DNA of 64,000 bases. It comes from SZAS-18 sp038322235. GTDB taxonomy: Bacteria; Verrucomicrobiota; Verrucomicrobiia; Chthoniobacterales; SZAS-18. The notes beneath the pieces were generated by a model. That model was given only the letters and a program-made list of their open reading frames with translations, did not search any database and had not been told where the DNA came from. Shown piece by piece: positions 1 through 8,436 of this stretch (positions within the stretch are counted from its first letter, which is position 1; each line of letters begins with the position of its first letter). The DNA lies in NCBI GenBank assembly GCA_038322235.1, contig JBBQFQ010000003.1:62001-126000 (forward strand). Direction: 5' to 3'. A program made the translations under genes and the position numbers.

Positions 1-18
1 AAATCCGCTGACCGAAAC

Positions 19-38
19 CCGTCCCATTCATGGGACGG
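19..38. promoter_or_regulatory. Palindromic enhancer-like site, block 1
   Basis: Perfect inverted repeat CCGTCCCA-TTCA-TGGGACGG, which contains GTCCC-N6-GGGAC. Its centre is about 106 bp upstream of the sigma-54 promoter at 135. The same GTCCC-N6-GGGAC pattern occurs at similar distances before the other two sigma-54 promoters (13389/13411 and 19602). A weaker copy (TTCCC-N6-GGAAT) may lie at 43-58. The spacing and symmetry suggest binding of a dimeric sigma-54 activator. That role is inferred; the repeat itself is seen directly. Confidence 0.65.
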
Positions 39-134
39 CCATTTCCCGGCACCGGAATGCAAATCTTGCGGATCTGATTCATGACATTGTTGTTAACTCC
101 TCCTGTCCATCCACTTAAGAAATCTACATGAGCG

Positions 135-150
135 TGGCACGGGCCTTGCA
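135..150 (+). promoter_or_regulatory. Sigma-54 (-24/-12) promoter of block 1
   Basis: TGGCACGGGCCTTGCA matches the sigma-54 consensus TGGCACG-N4-TTGCW at every defined position. The GG (136-137) and GC (148-149) are separated by exactly 10 bp. Predicted transcription start is near 160, 16 nt before the ATG at 176. It heads the run small ORF - adaptor - two ATPases - four permeases. Confidence 0.85.
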
Positions 151-175
151 AACAGGGGGCGTAACCCGCGAACCC

Positions 176-496
176 ATGAACGCCATCGCTCCACTCCATC
201 GCCCGAAACTTGCCTCGCGTTCGCTCGCGCCGCTCATCGTTTGTCTCACGGCGCTGGCGCTCCCCGCGGCGTGGGATCTGGCCCAGAGCCGCAATCTCTC
301 GGACCCCACGCTTTCGCTCCTGCACTTCGGCGCGATGCCGTCCGCGAGTTCCTGCTCCGTGCCGGTGAACGCCGAACCGAAGGATGGACAGAAGTGCGAG
401 GCGGATCAACCGACCAAGATTTCCAATTCCTGCACCCGCTCGACGACGCCCTCGCTGCCGAGCATCCGGGTGAATTTCTCCGACCTCCTCCGCTGA
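176..496 (+). CDS. Small unrecognised protein, first gene after sigma-54 promoter
   Basis: Encodes 106 residues that I do not recognise. The N-terminus is arginine/lysine-bearing and followed by a hydrophobic stretch (about residues 16-33, SLAPLIVCLTALALPAAW), so export or membrane anchoring is possible. The remainder is rich in Ser, Pro and Asn, with several Cys. I chose ATG 176 over 128 because 128 lies upstream of the predicted transcription start. The distance from the first T of the promoter to this ATG is 41 bp, identical to that before the DUF4097 gene at 19761. It precedes the adaptor gene on the same predicted transcript. Codon evidence is weak, and it could be a leader rather than a functional protein. 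Confidence 0.4.
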   Translation: MNAIAPLHRPKLASRSLAPLIVCLTALALPAAWDLAQSRNLSDPTLSLLHFGAMPSASSCSVPVNAEPKDGQKCEADQPTKISNSCTRSTTPSLPSIRVNFSDLLR

Positions 497-617
497 TCTG
501 ATTCGCCATCTGCTCCCTGCCATGGATTCTGTCGCCGGCACCAAGCCCTCCAACGCGCCGAACGTGACCGCCACCCGGATCACGCCCATCGGAGCGTTTA
601 CGCCGCACTCAACCAGC

Positions 618-1871
618 ATGGATATCCCCCGCCCTGATCGCTCCCGCCAGAAGCGGATGAAACGCATCATGGTCGGCGCGGGAGCGGTACTCGGTCTGGC
701 GGTCATCACGCTGGGGGTCTCCCGGCTGCGTCCGGCCGCGCCGCTCGTGGAGCGGAGTTCGGTCTGGATCGACACCGTCAAGCGGGGCCCGATGGTCCGG
801 CAGGTGCGCGGCCTCGGCACGCTCGTCCCGGAAGACATCCAGTGGATCGCGGCCCGGACGGAAGGACGCGTGGAGCGCATCATCGCGCGGCCCGGCAAGA
901 CGGTCGCCGCGGACGACATCCTCTGCATTCTCACGAACCCGGAACTCACGCAGGAGGCCATGGATGCCGACCTCAACGCGAAGGCGGCGGAAGCAAAGCT
1001 CGTCAGTCTGCGCGTGCAACTCGAGGGCCAGGTGCTCGACAAGCGGGCGGAAAACGCCAAGCTCAGCGCCGATCTCCAGCAGGCGGAGCTCCAGCTCCAG
1101 GTGAACGAAGAGCTCTCGAAGAATGGCCTCGTCTCGACGTTGGAACTCAAGCTCTCGCGTCTGAAGGCGACCGACTTCCGCGCCCGCTTCGTCATCGATC
1201 AGCAGCGCTTGAAGTTCACCGAGGAATCGCTCCGCCCGCAGCTCGCGGTGCAGGAAGCGGATGTGGAGCGACTCAAGGCCGCGGCCACGCTCAAGCGCGG
1301 CCAGGTGAACGCGCTCCAGGTGCGGGCCGGCATGGTGGGCGTGCTCCAGCAGCTGCCGCTCGACGTCGGCCAGCGCGTGACCATCGGCACCAATCTCGCC
1401 CGCGTCGCCGATCCGAGCCGGCTCAAGGCCGAGGTGCGCATCGCGGAAACGCAGGCGAAGGATATCCAGATCGGCCAGGTGGCGACCGTCGACACCCGCA
1501 ATGGCATCGTGCAGGGCAACGTGGCGCGCGTCGATCCGGCGGTCCAAAACGGCACCGTGAAGGTGGATATCGCCCTGACCGGCGAACTCCCCAAGGGCGC
1601 GCGACCCGACCTCAGCGTGGAAGGCGTGGTCGAACTCGAGCGTCTCGCGGACGTGATCTTCGTCGGGCGCCCCGCCTACGGCCAGGAGCGCGGCAAGGTC
1701 GGTCTCTTCAAACTCTCCGAGGACGGCAAGGAAGCTACGCGCATCCCGGTCGACCTCGGTCGGAGCAGCGTCAACACCGTGGAAATCGTCTCCGGCCTGC
1801 AGCCGGGCGACCGCGTGATCCTCTCCGACATGACGAACTGGGACGCGCACGACCGCGTGCGGCTCAATTGA
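618..1871 (+). CDS. HlyD/MacA-family periplasmic adaptor (membrane fusion protein)
   Basis: Predicted membrane fusion protein of 417 residues linking an inner-membrane ABC exporter to the outer envelope. One N-terminal membrane anchor lies at about residues 17-36. It is followed by a biotinyl/lipoyl-like half (ARTEGRVERIIARPGKTV), a long Leu/Ala/Glu-rich coiled-coil hairpin at about 115-250, the second lipoyl half (GVLQQLPLDVGQRV), and beta-barrel segments containing RIAETQAKDIQIGQ and RNGIVQG. ATG 618 (MDIPRPDRSR) is preferred to an in-frame ATG at 522, because the extra 32 residues look non-conserved and family members as I remember them begin near here. It is followed at 69 bp by the first ATPase gene. 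No outer-membrane TolC partner is in the window. Confidence 0.85.
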   Translation: MDIPRPDRSRQKRMKRIMVGAGAVLGLAVITLGVSRLRPAAPLVERSSVWIDTVKRGPMVRQVRGLGTLVPEDIQWIAARTEGRVERIIARPGKTVAADDILCILTNPELTQEAMDADLNAKAAEAKLVSLRVQLEGQVLDKRAENAKLSADLQQAELQLQVNEELSKNGLVSTLELKLSRLKATDFRARFVIDQQRLKFTEESLRPQLAVQEADVERLKAAATLKRGQVNALQVRAGMVGVLQQLPLDVGQRVTIGTNLARVADPSRLKAEVRIAETQAKDIQIGQVATVDTRNGIVQGNVARVDPAVQNGTVKVDIALTGELPKGARPDLSVEGVVELERLADVIFVGRPAYGQERGKVGLFKLSEDGKEATRIPVDLGRSSVNTVEIVSGLQPGDRVILSDMTNWDAHDRVRLN

Positions 1872-1939
1872 CGGAAGCCGAAATCGACCCGGGCCATTCA
1901 CCAACCTCCAGCTTCACTCTTCGACCTGCCCCCACCACC

Positions 1940-2659
1940 ATGCCTGCCCTCATCGCCCTCGACGCCATCACGAAAGTCTTCCTCACCGACGAGGTGGAGA
2001 CCCACGCCCTTTCCGGGATTCATCTGCACATTCAAAAGGGAGAGTACGTCTCGATCGCCGGCCCCTCGGGCTGCGGCAAGTCGACGCTGCTTTCGATCCT
2101 CGGTCTCCTCGATACCGCCAGCTCCGGGACCTATGATCTGAACGGCCGGCCGGTCGTTTCGCTCACGCCCGCCGAGCGCGCCCGCGTCCGGAATCAGGAG
2201 ATCGGCTTCATCTTCCAGAGCTTCAATCTCATCGGCGACCTGAACGTCTTCGAGAATGTGGAACTCCCCCTGACGTATCGGGGCATGGCCGCCGACCAGC
2301 GCAAGGCCGCCGTTACCGCCGCGCTCGAACGGGTGGGCATGAGCCACCGCTCCCGCCACCTTCCGAGCCAGCTCTCCGGCGGCCAGCAACAGCGCGTCGC
2401 GGTCGCACGGGCGCTCGCCGGCAAGCCCAGCGTTCTGCTCGCCGACGAGCCGACGGGAAATCTCGACTCCCGCAACGGCGAGGCCGTCATGCAACTCCTC
2501 GGTGAGCTGCACGCGGAAGGCGCCACGATCGTGATGGTGACGCACGACGCACGCTTCGCGGGTCACGCGCAACGCGCGATCCATCTCTTCGACGGCCGCG
2601 TGGTCGACGAAACGGTCGGCTCCGGTCCGGCTCCCGCCGTGACCGCGGCGGCGGCGTAG
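1940..2659 (+). CDS. MacB/LolD-type ABC transporter ATP-binding protein
   Basis: A 239-residue nucleotide-binding subunit that should energise the neighbouring FtsX/MacB-fold permeases. Visible motifs are Walker A GPSGCGKST (about residue 41), Q-loop FIFQSFN (about 92), signature LSGGQQQRVAVARAL (about 145), Walker B VLLADEPTGN with a normal D-loop NLDS (about 164), and switch histidine VTHD (about 200). The start at ATG 1940 follows the adaptor stop by 68 bp. An Ala/Pro-rich tail ends the protein. All catalytic motifs are intact, in contrast to the next gene. Confidence 0.92.
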   Translation: MPALIALDAITKVFLTDEVETHALSGIHLHIQKGEYVSIAGPSGCGKSTLLSILGLLDTASSGTYDLNGRPVVSLTPAERARVRNQEIGFIFQSFNLIGDLNVFENVELPLTYRGMAADQRKAAVTAALERVGMSHRSRHLPSQLSGGQQQRVAVARALAGKPSVLLADEPTGNLDSRNGEAVMQLLGELHAEGATIVMVTHDARFAGHAQRAIHLFDGRVVDETVGSGPAPAVTAAAA

Positions 2660-2722
2660 TCCGCGCGCCCCCCTCCGCCCCGACTCCTGCGCCATCCGGA
2701 AACGCTGGCGCCCGCTCCCTCC

Positions 2723-3424
2723 TTGCCTCGTGCCCCCAAAAAACCGCCCGTGAAGCCGCTGATCGAACTCAAGAATCTCGACAAGTCCATCCCGACGAAA
2801 CCGAGTCCGACGTGGCTGCTCCGCCGCATCACGCTCGACATCGCGGACGGCGACTTCGTTACGATCATGGGCCCGAGCGGGGCCGGAAAATCCACCCTCC
2901 TGAACGTGATCGGATTCTACGATCACGGCTGGGAGGGCGAGTACTGGCTCGACGGCCAGCCGGTCCATGCGCTGAAAGCGAAGGAGCGGGCCGCGCTCAA
3001 CAAGGCGAATGTCGGTTTCGTTTTCCAGCAGTTTCATCTCCTCGATGATCTGACGGTCGCGGAGAACATCGAAGTCCCGCTGCGCTACCGCGATCTCAAA
3101 TCCGCCGAGCGGGAGGCAAAGGTGGCCGACGCCCTCGATCGTTTCGGCATCGTCGGAAAGAAGGACCTGTATCCAGCTCAGCTCAGCGGCGGACAGCAGC
3201 AGCTCGTCGCGATCGCGCGCGCCACCATCGCCGCGCCGCGCCTCCTGCTCGCCGACGAGCCGACCGGGAATCTCCACACCGATCAGGGCCGGGAGATCAT
3301 GACCTTGTTCAAGCGTCTGAACAACGAGGGCACCACGATCATCCAGGTGACGCACAGCGAGGAAAACGCCGCCTGCGGCAACCGGGTCATTCGCCTGCGG
3401 GACGGTTGGATGGAGAAGGGTTGA
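2723..3424 (+). CDS. Second MacB-type ABC ATP-binding protein with variant motifs
   Basis: A 233-residue ATPase with Walker A GPSGAGKST (about residue 50), Q-loop FVFQQFHLL, signature LSGGQQQLVAIARA (about 154), Walker B LLLADEPTGN (about 175) and VTHS (about 209). Two usually conserved places differ: the residue after the signature QQQ is Leu instead of Arg, and the D-loop reads NLHTD rather than NLDS. It may therefore be the weaker half of a heterodimer with the upstream ATPase, or serve different permeases; that is inference. The start is uncertain: TTG 2723, or GTG 2750 giving MKPLIELKNL, which looks more natural. It is followed at 21 bp by the first permease. Confidence 0.88.
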   Translation: MPRAPKKPPVKPLIELKNLDKSIPTKPSPTWLLRRITLDIADGDFVTIMGPSGAGKSTLLNVIGFYDHGWEGEYWLDGQPVHALKAKERAALNKANVGFVFQQFHLLDDLTVAENIEVPLRYRDLKSAEREAKVADALDRFGIVGKKDLYPAQLSGGQQQLVAIARATIAAPRLLLADEPTGNLHTDQGREIMTLFKRLNNEGTTIIQVTHSEENAACGNRVIRLRDGWMEKG

Positions 3425-3445
3425 AATCCGAGATCTGAAATCGCC

Positions 3446-5833
3446 ATGTTTCGACGCCTGCTCCGCACTCCGGTCTTTGCCGGCATCGCCACCGCGACCC
3501 TGGCGCTGGGCGTGGGCGCGGCCGGCGCCGTCTTCGGCGTCTTTCGCTCGGTGACGGAATACCGCCTCCCGTTTCCGGACTCCGACCGCCTGATGGTCGT
3601 CAATGAGCAAAGCCTGCCGAAGTATCCCCGCTTCTCCGTTGCCGCGGGAAATTTCCGGTCCTGGCAGAAGGAAAGCGCGGACGTGTTTGCGGGCTTCGAT
3701 CTGAGCAATGCTACCTCCGCCTCCGTCCAACTGCCTCAGGGTCCGGCGCAGACGGTGCTCGGCCAGGTCACGTTCGGCTGGTTCCAGACGTTTGGGGTGA
3801 CGCCGATCCTCGGCCGCAGCTTCCGGGCGGACGAGGACGTCCCCGGCGCTCCCCGCGTCGTGGTCATCGGACACCGGATGTGGAAAAGCGACTTCGCCGG
3901 CTCGACCGGGGTCATCGGGGAAGCGGTCATCTTCAACAACGAGCCGCATGTCATCATCGGCGTGATGCCGGAGGGTTATCCGCCGGCCGGCTCCCAGCAG
4001 GCCGCCTGGCGTCCGCTGCGGCTGACGGCCGAGGAAGAGTCGGACCACAACTCGCACTACTTCCAGGCCCGCGCCCGCCTCCGGGACGGCGTCACCGCGG
4101 AGCAGGCGGGGGAGCGGCTGAATGAGATCGCGGCGCGGCTGGAGAAGGAGTTTCCCGATTCGAATCAGGGCTGGCGCGTCACGGTCTCGTCCTTCAACGC
4201 CGCCGTCACCGACGAGGCCCGTCCGGCGCTGCGCCTGCTGCTCGGCGCGATGATCCTGGTCCTGCTCGTGCTGAGTGCGAATCTTTCCACGCTGGTCCAG
4301 GTCCGAGCCCTCGATCGCCGGCGAGAACTCGCGGTTCGGGCGGCTCTCGGCGCGAGCCGGGGAGCACTGCTGCGCCACGCCCTCGGGGAGTGTCTCGCCC
4401 TCGGCCTGGTGGGCGGCGGGCTCGGCTTCGCGCTGGCGCATCTCGGGCGGGATCTTCTCCTCCGCTTCGCGCCCGGCAGCCTCTCCAGCCTGCATCCGGG
4501 CGGCCCGGGGAGCGACTTCGTGGCCCCGCTCGCCGCCCTCGCGGTCGCGCTCGGCGCCATGCTCGTCTTCAGCCTTGCCCCGTTGCTCAAGGCGACCGAG
4601 CACGGCACCCTCGCCGCGCTTCACGGGGGAAATGCCGCGATCGGCGGACGCAACCGCTCCCGCCGGGTACTCGTCGCCGCGCAGCTCGCGCTCACGCTCG
4701 TCCTGCTGGCGTGCGCCGGCCTGCTGCTGCGCGGATTCATCCGCAGCGCGTTCGTCGATCCCGGGTTCGAGCCGGACGGAGCGATCGTCTATCGGGTAAA
4801 TCTCCCCGAAGCCGCCTACGGCGACAACGCGAGCAAGGCGCGATTCGCCGAGACGTTCCTCGGCCGGCTTCAAACGATCCCCGGCGTGGAGAGTGCCGCT
4901 CTCGGCTTCATCCTTCCTTTCGACGGCGACTGGATCACGTCCGCTGCGCCGGAAGGTCGCACGTATGGACCAAATGAAACTCCCCAGGCCTTCCTCCAGC
5001 GCGTTACGCCGGGCGGATTGCGAACGATCGGCTACCGCCTGCGAGCCGGTCGCTGGCTGACGGAGGCGGACAACGCCACGAGCGCAGCCGTGACGGTCGT
5101 GAGTGAAAGTTTTGCCCGCACTCAGTTCGGCGGGAGCGCGGCCCTCGGACAGCGCATCCGGGTCGGCGGAGTCGATGCCACCGGTCAGGCCCGGGAGATT
5201 GTCGGCATCGTGGCGGACATCCAGCAGGCGGCTCCAGGAGAACGCCTGCAGCGACTTGCCCACGTCATCGTGCCATTCGCCCAGGCGCCGTGGGGCAACT
5301 TTATGGTGGTCCTGCGCACGGAGCGCGCGGGACCTCCCCTCACGGCTGAGGTGAAGCGGGCGCTCCAGGCGGTCGATCCGCTGCTCCCGCTCGTCGGAGG
5401 CGATTCCTACCGCGATCAGCTGGCAGAATCGCTGAAGCTTTCGCGCTTCGAGCTCACGCTCGTGGCGATTTTTGCCGGCGCGACCCTCCTGCTCTCCGTC
5501 GTGGGCGTGTACGGGATCGCGGCGTACTCGGCGTCACGGCGCACCCGCGAGTTCGGCCTCCGGTTGGCGCTCGGCGCCGAACCCAGGCACCTCTCGAATC
5601 TCGTCTTTGGCGAAGCGCTGCTCCTGACGGCGCTCGGCACCCTCATCGGAATCCCGGCTGCGATCGGGGCCGGGCGCCTCGTCCAATCGCAGATCCACGG
5701 GACGGAGAACGCCGATCCACTCACGGTCGCCGCGATGGTCGTCATTCTGACCGCCGCCGTCCTCGCCGCCGCCTGGCGCCCCGCGCGCCGCGCCGCCGGG
5801 ACCGATCCCGCCGCGGCGCTCCGGGCGGAGTGA
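3446..5833 (+). CDS. Duplicated orphan permease (ADOP/MacB-FtsX type) 1
   Basis: A 795-residue inner-membrane permease built from two MacB_PCD-FtsX halves. TM1 is at about residues 10-35, followed by a first periplasmic domain to about 255. TM2-4 start at about 262, with the cytoplasmic motif RRELAVRAALGASR between TM2 and TM3. TM5 is at about 405-428 and a second periplasmic domain runs to about 665. The last three TMs start at about 670, with TREFGLRLALGAE. The C-terminus ends ...AAALRAE, a pattern shared by the paralogues here. It carries no ATPase domain, so it presumably uses the upstream ATPases. The spacer before the ATG is an AT-rich GAAATCCGAGATCTGAAATC, with no Shine-Dalgarno sequence. 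Confidence 0.9.
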   Translation: MFRRLLRTPVFAGIATATLALGVGAAGAVFGVFRSVTEYRLPFPDSDRLMVVNEQSLPKYPRFSVAAGNFRSWQKESADVFAGFDLSNATSASVQLPQGPAQTVLGQVTFGWFQTFGVTPILGRSFRADEDVPGAPRVVVIGHRMWKSDFAGSTGVIGEAVIFNNEPHVIIGVMPEGYPPAGSQQAAWRPLRLTAEEESDHNSHYFQARARLRDGVTAEQAGERLNEIAARLEKEFPDSNQGWRVTVSSFNAAVTDEARPALRLLLGAMILVLLVLSANLSTLVQVRALDRRRELAVRAALGASRGALLRHALGECLALGLVGGGLGFALAHLGRDLLLRFAPGSLSSLHPGGPGSDFVAPLAALAVALGAMLVFSLAPLLKATEHGTLAALHGGNAAIGGRNRSRRVLVAAQLALTLVLLACAGLLLRGFIRSAFVDPGFEPDGAIVYRVNLPEAAYGDNASKARFAETFLGRLQTIPGVESAALGFILPFDGDWITSAAPEGRTYGPNETPQAFLQRVTPGGLRTIGYRLRAGRWLTEADNATSAAVTVVSESFARTQFGGSAALGQRIRVGGVDATGQAREIVGIVADIQQAAPGERLQRLAHVIVPFAQAPWGNFMVVLRTERAGPPLTAEVKRALQAVDPLLPLVGGDSYRDQLAESLKLSRFELTLVAIFAGATLLLSVVGVYGIAAYSASRRTREFGLRLALGAEPRHLSNLVFGEALLLTALGTLIGIPAAIGAGRLVQSQIHGTENADPLTVAAMVVILTAAVLAAAWRPARRAAGTDPAAALRAE

Positions 5834-5883
5834 GCGTGGCCCTTCGCGCCCGCTGAAATCCTTCATCTGAAACCTGAACGTTC

Positions 5884-8433
5884 ATGCACGACTTCAAATT
5901 CGCCTTCCGCCAGCTCCTCAAGACGCCGGCCTTCACCTTCGCCGCCGTCCTGACGCTCGCCCTCGCCATCGGCGTGAACTCCGCGATTTTCGCTCTCGTT
6001 CATCGCCTCGTCCTCAAGCCGACGATCGCCAAGGACCCCGCCTCGGTGGTCGGCATCTACACGGCGAGGAAAGGCGAGAACGCCGGCTACCGCCAGTTTT
6101 CGTACGCGGAGTTTGAGGCGCTGCGGCAGGCGCCCGAGGTTTTCTCCGACGTGTGCAGCCTCGGGTTTTCGCTCGCCGGGATCGGGGTCGATGCCGAGAC
6201 GGCCCGCCGCAGCTTTGCGCTTTTCGTGAGCGACAACTATTTCCAGCTCTTCGAGGGTTCGCTCCCGCTGGGCCGCGCCTTCACCGCCGCGGAGAGCAAG
6301 CCCGGCGCGGACATCCCGGTCATGGTCATCAGCCACGACTACTGGAAGCGGCTCGGGCGGAAGGAGGCGGTGATCGGCTCGAGCCTGCGGGTAAATGGGG
6401 AAGCGTTCACGGTCGTCGGCGTGGCGCCGCACGGCTTCAGCGGCGGGCACGCTCTGCTCGCGCCCGACGCCTGGTTCCCGCTGGGCGTGTTCGCGCGGAT
6501 CGGAGCATCGCAATTCAGCGATCAGGCCTCGACCGATCTCGCGAATCCGCGGGTCTTTTCGCTGAACCTGATCGGCCGGCTGGCCCCCGGGGTAACGCGG
6601 GACGCGGCGAAGGGGCTACTCGCGGTGCTGGACCAGCGGATCAACGCCCTCGCCCCGCCCGACTCCGGTCCGCCGCGGGAGCTGCAAGTGCACCAGATTT
6701 CCCGCTTCAACATCAGTACGGAGCCGGACAGCGGCGCCGAATTCAACGTCATGGGGAGCGTGTTGCTCGGGCTCGCAGCCGTGGTGCTGCTCATCGCCAG
6801 CCTGAATCTCGCAAACATGCTCCTCGCGCGGGGCGCCACGCGCCGGAAGGAGATCGCGCTTCGCCTGGCGCTGGGAGCCGGACGCGGACGCGTCATCCGG
6901 CAGCTCTTTGTCGAGGGACTCCTCCTCGCGGTTTTGGGCGGAATGGGCGGTCTCGCCTTGAGCTACTGGGCGAACAGCCTGCTCCTGGGCACGATGAGCG
7001 GACTCTTCGAGTCGATGTCGTTTTCCATCATTCTCGACTTCCGGCCCGACGCCACGGTGCTGGCTGCGACCTTCGGTTTCTGCCTTGTCGCGACGATCCT
7101 TTTCAGCCTGGGACCGGCCGTCAATCTGACGCGGGTCGACCTCGCCAACGACTTGAAGCAAACCGCCGGGGAATTCGCGGCGGCGCGCGGCGGCCTTTCG
7201 TCCGGCTTCTTCGCCCCCCGTCATCTGCTCGTCATGGCGCAGATCGCCCTCTCCCTCGCGCTCGTCTTCTGCGCGGCCCTCTTCTTCCGGGGCGGAGCGA
7301 TCGCCGCGACCCTCGACCCCGGATTCAACACGAAAGGGGCGTTGGTCGCCGAGATCGACTACAGCCTCATCCGGGTGAAGGCCGCCGACGCCTTGCCGCG
7401 GTTCGTCCGTCTGCGGGATCGCGTTCTCGAGATGCCGGGAGTGAAGGGCGCCGCGGTCTCATCGCTCGCGCCTTACAACAACAATACCGACACGCGACGG
7501 TTGTTGAAGGCGGGGGAGGCCGTGGACGCGCCCCTCAAAGCGGGTGAACAGCGCGGAGCCAGCGGCGTTTACCACGCCATCACCCACGGCTATTTCCTCA
7601 CGCTCGGGATGCCGCTGCTCGAAGGCCGCGACTTTACGGCCGCTGAAACCGATCAACCCGGACCGCCGCGCGTCATCGTCATCGACGACAAGCTCGCCAA
7701 GCGTCTCTTCCCCGACGGCGGCGCGCTCGGGCAGCGCGTGAAATACTCCACGGCGGATCCCGATGGGAAACGTCCGGAAATGGAGATCGTCGGGATCGTC
7801 CGAAATCACCGCCACGAGGTCCTCGGCACCGAATCGCACGCCCACATCTTCGTTCCCCTCGCCCAGGCACCGGAATCGTCGGCGTTCCTGCACATCCGGT
7901 TGGCGAACGAGGACCCCGCCGCCGCCTCAGCCTTTCTCCCCTCGCTCCGCCGGCTGTTTCGCTCCTTCGATGCCGATCTGCCTCTACTCCGCGCTTCGAC
8001 CCTCGCGGAGCTCGTGGACCGAAACATCGGCAACTGGGTGGTGCGGATGGGCGCGGCGCTTTTCGGAGCCTTCGGCTTGGTGGCCTTGCTGATCGCGGCC
8101 GTGGGCGTGTATGGCGTCCACTCGTATGCGGTCTCGCGGCGGACCCGCGAGATCGGGATCCGCATGTCGCTGGGCGCCCAGCCCGGCGACGTCTTCCAGC
8201 TCATCATGGGCCAGGGCGCCCGCCAGACCGGCTTCGCGCTCGCGATCGGTCTCCTGCTCTCGCTCGGCGTCGGTCAGCTCGTCACGAGCCTCCTTTACCG
8301 CGTCAGTCCCTACGACACGATCGCGCTGACGGGATCCATCGTGACGCTGGGGACCGCGGCGCTCATCGCGTGTTTCCTGCCGGCGCGCCGCGCAACGCGG
8401 GTGAACCCGATGACCGCGCTCCGGGCGGATTGA
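5884..8433 (+). CDS. Duplicated orphan permease (ADOP type) 2
   Basis: 849 residues, the longest permease copy. It begins MHDFKFAFRQLLKTPAF, the usual N-terminal signature of these proteins. TM1 lies at about 14-38, and TM2-4 start at about 290 with RRKEIALRLALGAGRGR. TM5 is at about 446-468 and TM6-8 start at about 722 with TREIGIRMSLGAQ. The terminus is MTALRAD. The extra length lies mostly in the first half, before TM2, and may change cargo or partner recognition (inference). It starts 50 bp after permease 1; the spacer again holds CTGAAATCCTTCATCTGAAACC. Its stop is only 3 bp before the next ATG, so co-translation is likely. Confidence 0.9.
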   Translation: MHDFKFAFRQLLKTPAFTFAAVLTLALAIGVNSAIFALVHRLVLKPTIAKDPASVVGIYTARKGENAGYRQFSYAEFEALRQAPEVFSDVCSLGFSLAGIGVDAETARRSFALFVSDNYFQLFEGSLPLGRAFTAAESKPGADIPVMVISHDYWKRLGRKEAVIGSSLRVNGEAFTVVGVAPHGFSGGHALLAPDAWFPLGVFARIGASQFSDQASTDLANPRVFSLNLIGRLAPGVTRDAAKGLLAVLDQRINALAPPDSGPPRELQVHQISRFNISTEPDSGAEFNVMGSVLLGLAAVVLLIASLNLANMLLARGATRRKEIALRLALGAGRGRVIRQLFVEGLLLAVLGGMGGLALSYWANSLLLGTMSGLFESMSFSIILDFRPDATVLAATFGFCLVATILFSLGPAVNLTRVDLANDLKQTAGEFAAARGGLSSGFFAPRHLLVMAQIALSLALVFCAALFFRGGAIAATLDPGFNTKGALVAEIDYSLIRVKAADALPRFVRLRDRVLEMPGVKGAAVSSLAPYNNNTDTRRLLKAGEAVDAPLKAGEQRGASGVYHAITHGYFLTLGMPLLEGRDFTAAETDQPGPPRVIVIDDKLAKRLFPDGGALGQRVKYSTADPDGKRPEMEIVGIVRNHRHEVLGTESHAHIFVPLAQAPESSAFLHIRLANEDPAAASAFLPSLRRLFRSFDADLPLLRASTLAELVDRNIGNWVVRMGAALFGAFGLVALLIAAVGVYGVHSYAVSRRTREIGIRMSLGAQPGDVFQLIMGQGARQTGFALAIGLLLSLGVGQLVTSLLYRVSPYDTIALTGSIVTLGTAALIACFLPARRATRVNPMTALRAD

Positions 8434-8436
8434 TCC

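Noticed and set aside
128..175. Upstream ATG at 128 for the first small ORF
   Set aside because: It lies before the predicted transcription start of the overlapping sigma-54 promoter.
1898..5263. A 1121-residue open frame on the minus strand, and similar long antisense frames (for example 11647-13758, 13780-15075)
   Set aside because: They lie opposite well-supported ABC genes, are Arg/Glu/Gly-rich with no domains, and are the usual shadow of GC3-biased codons on the other strand.
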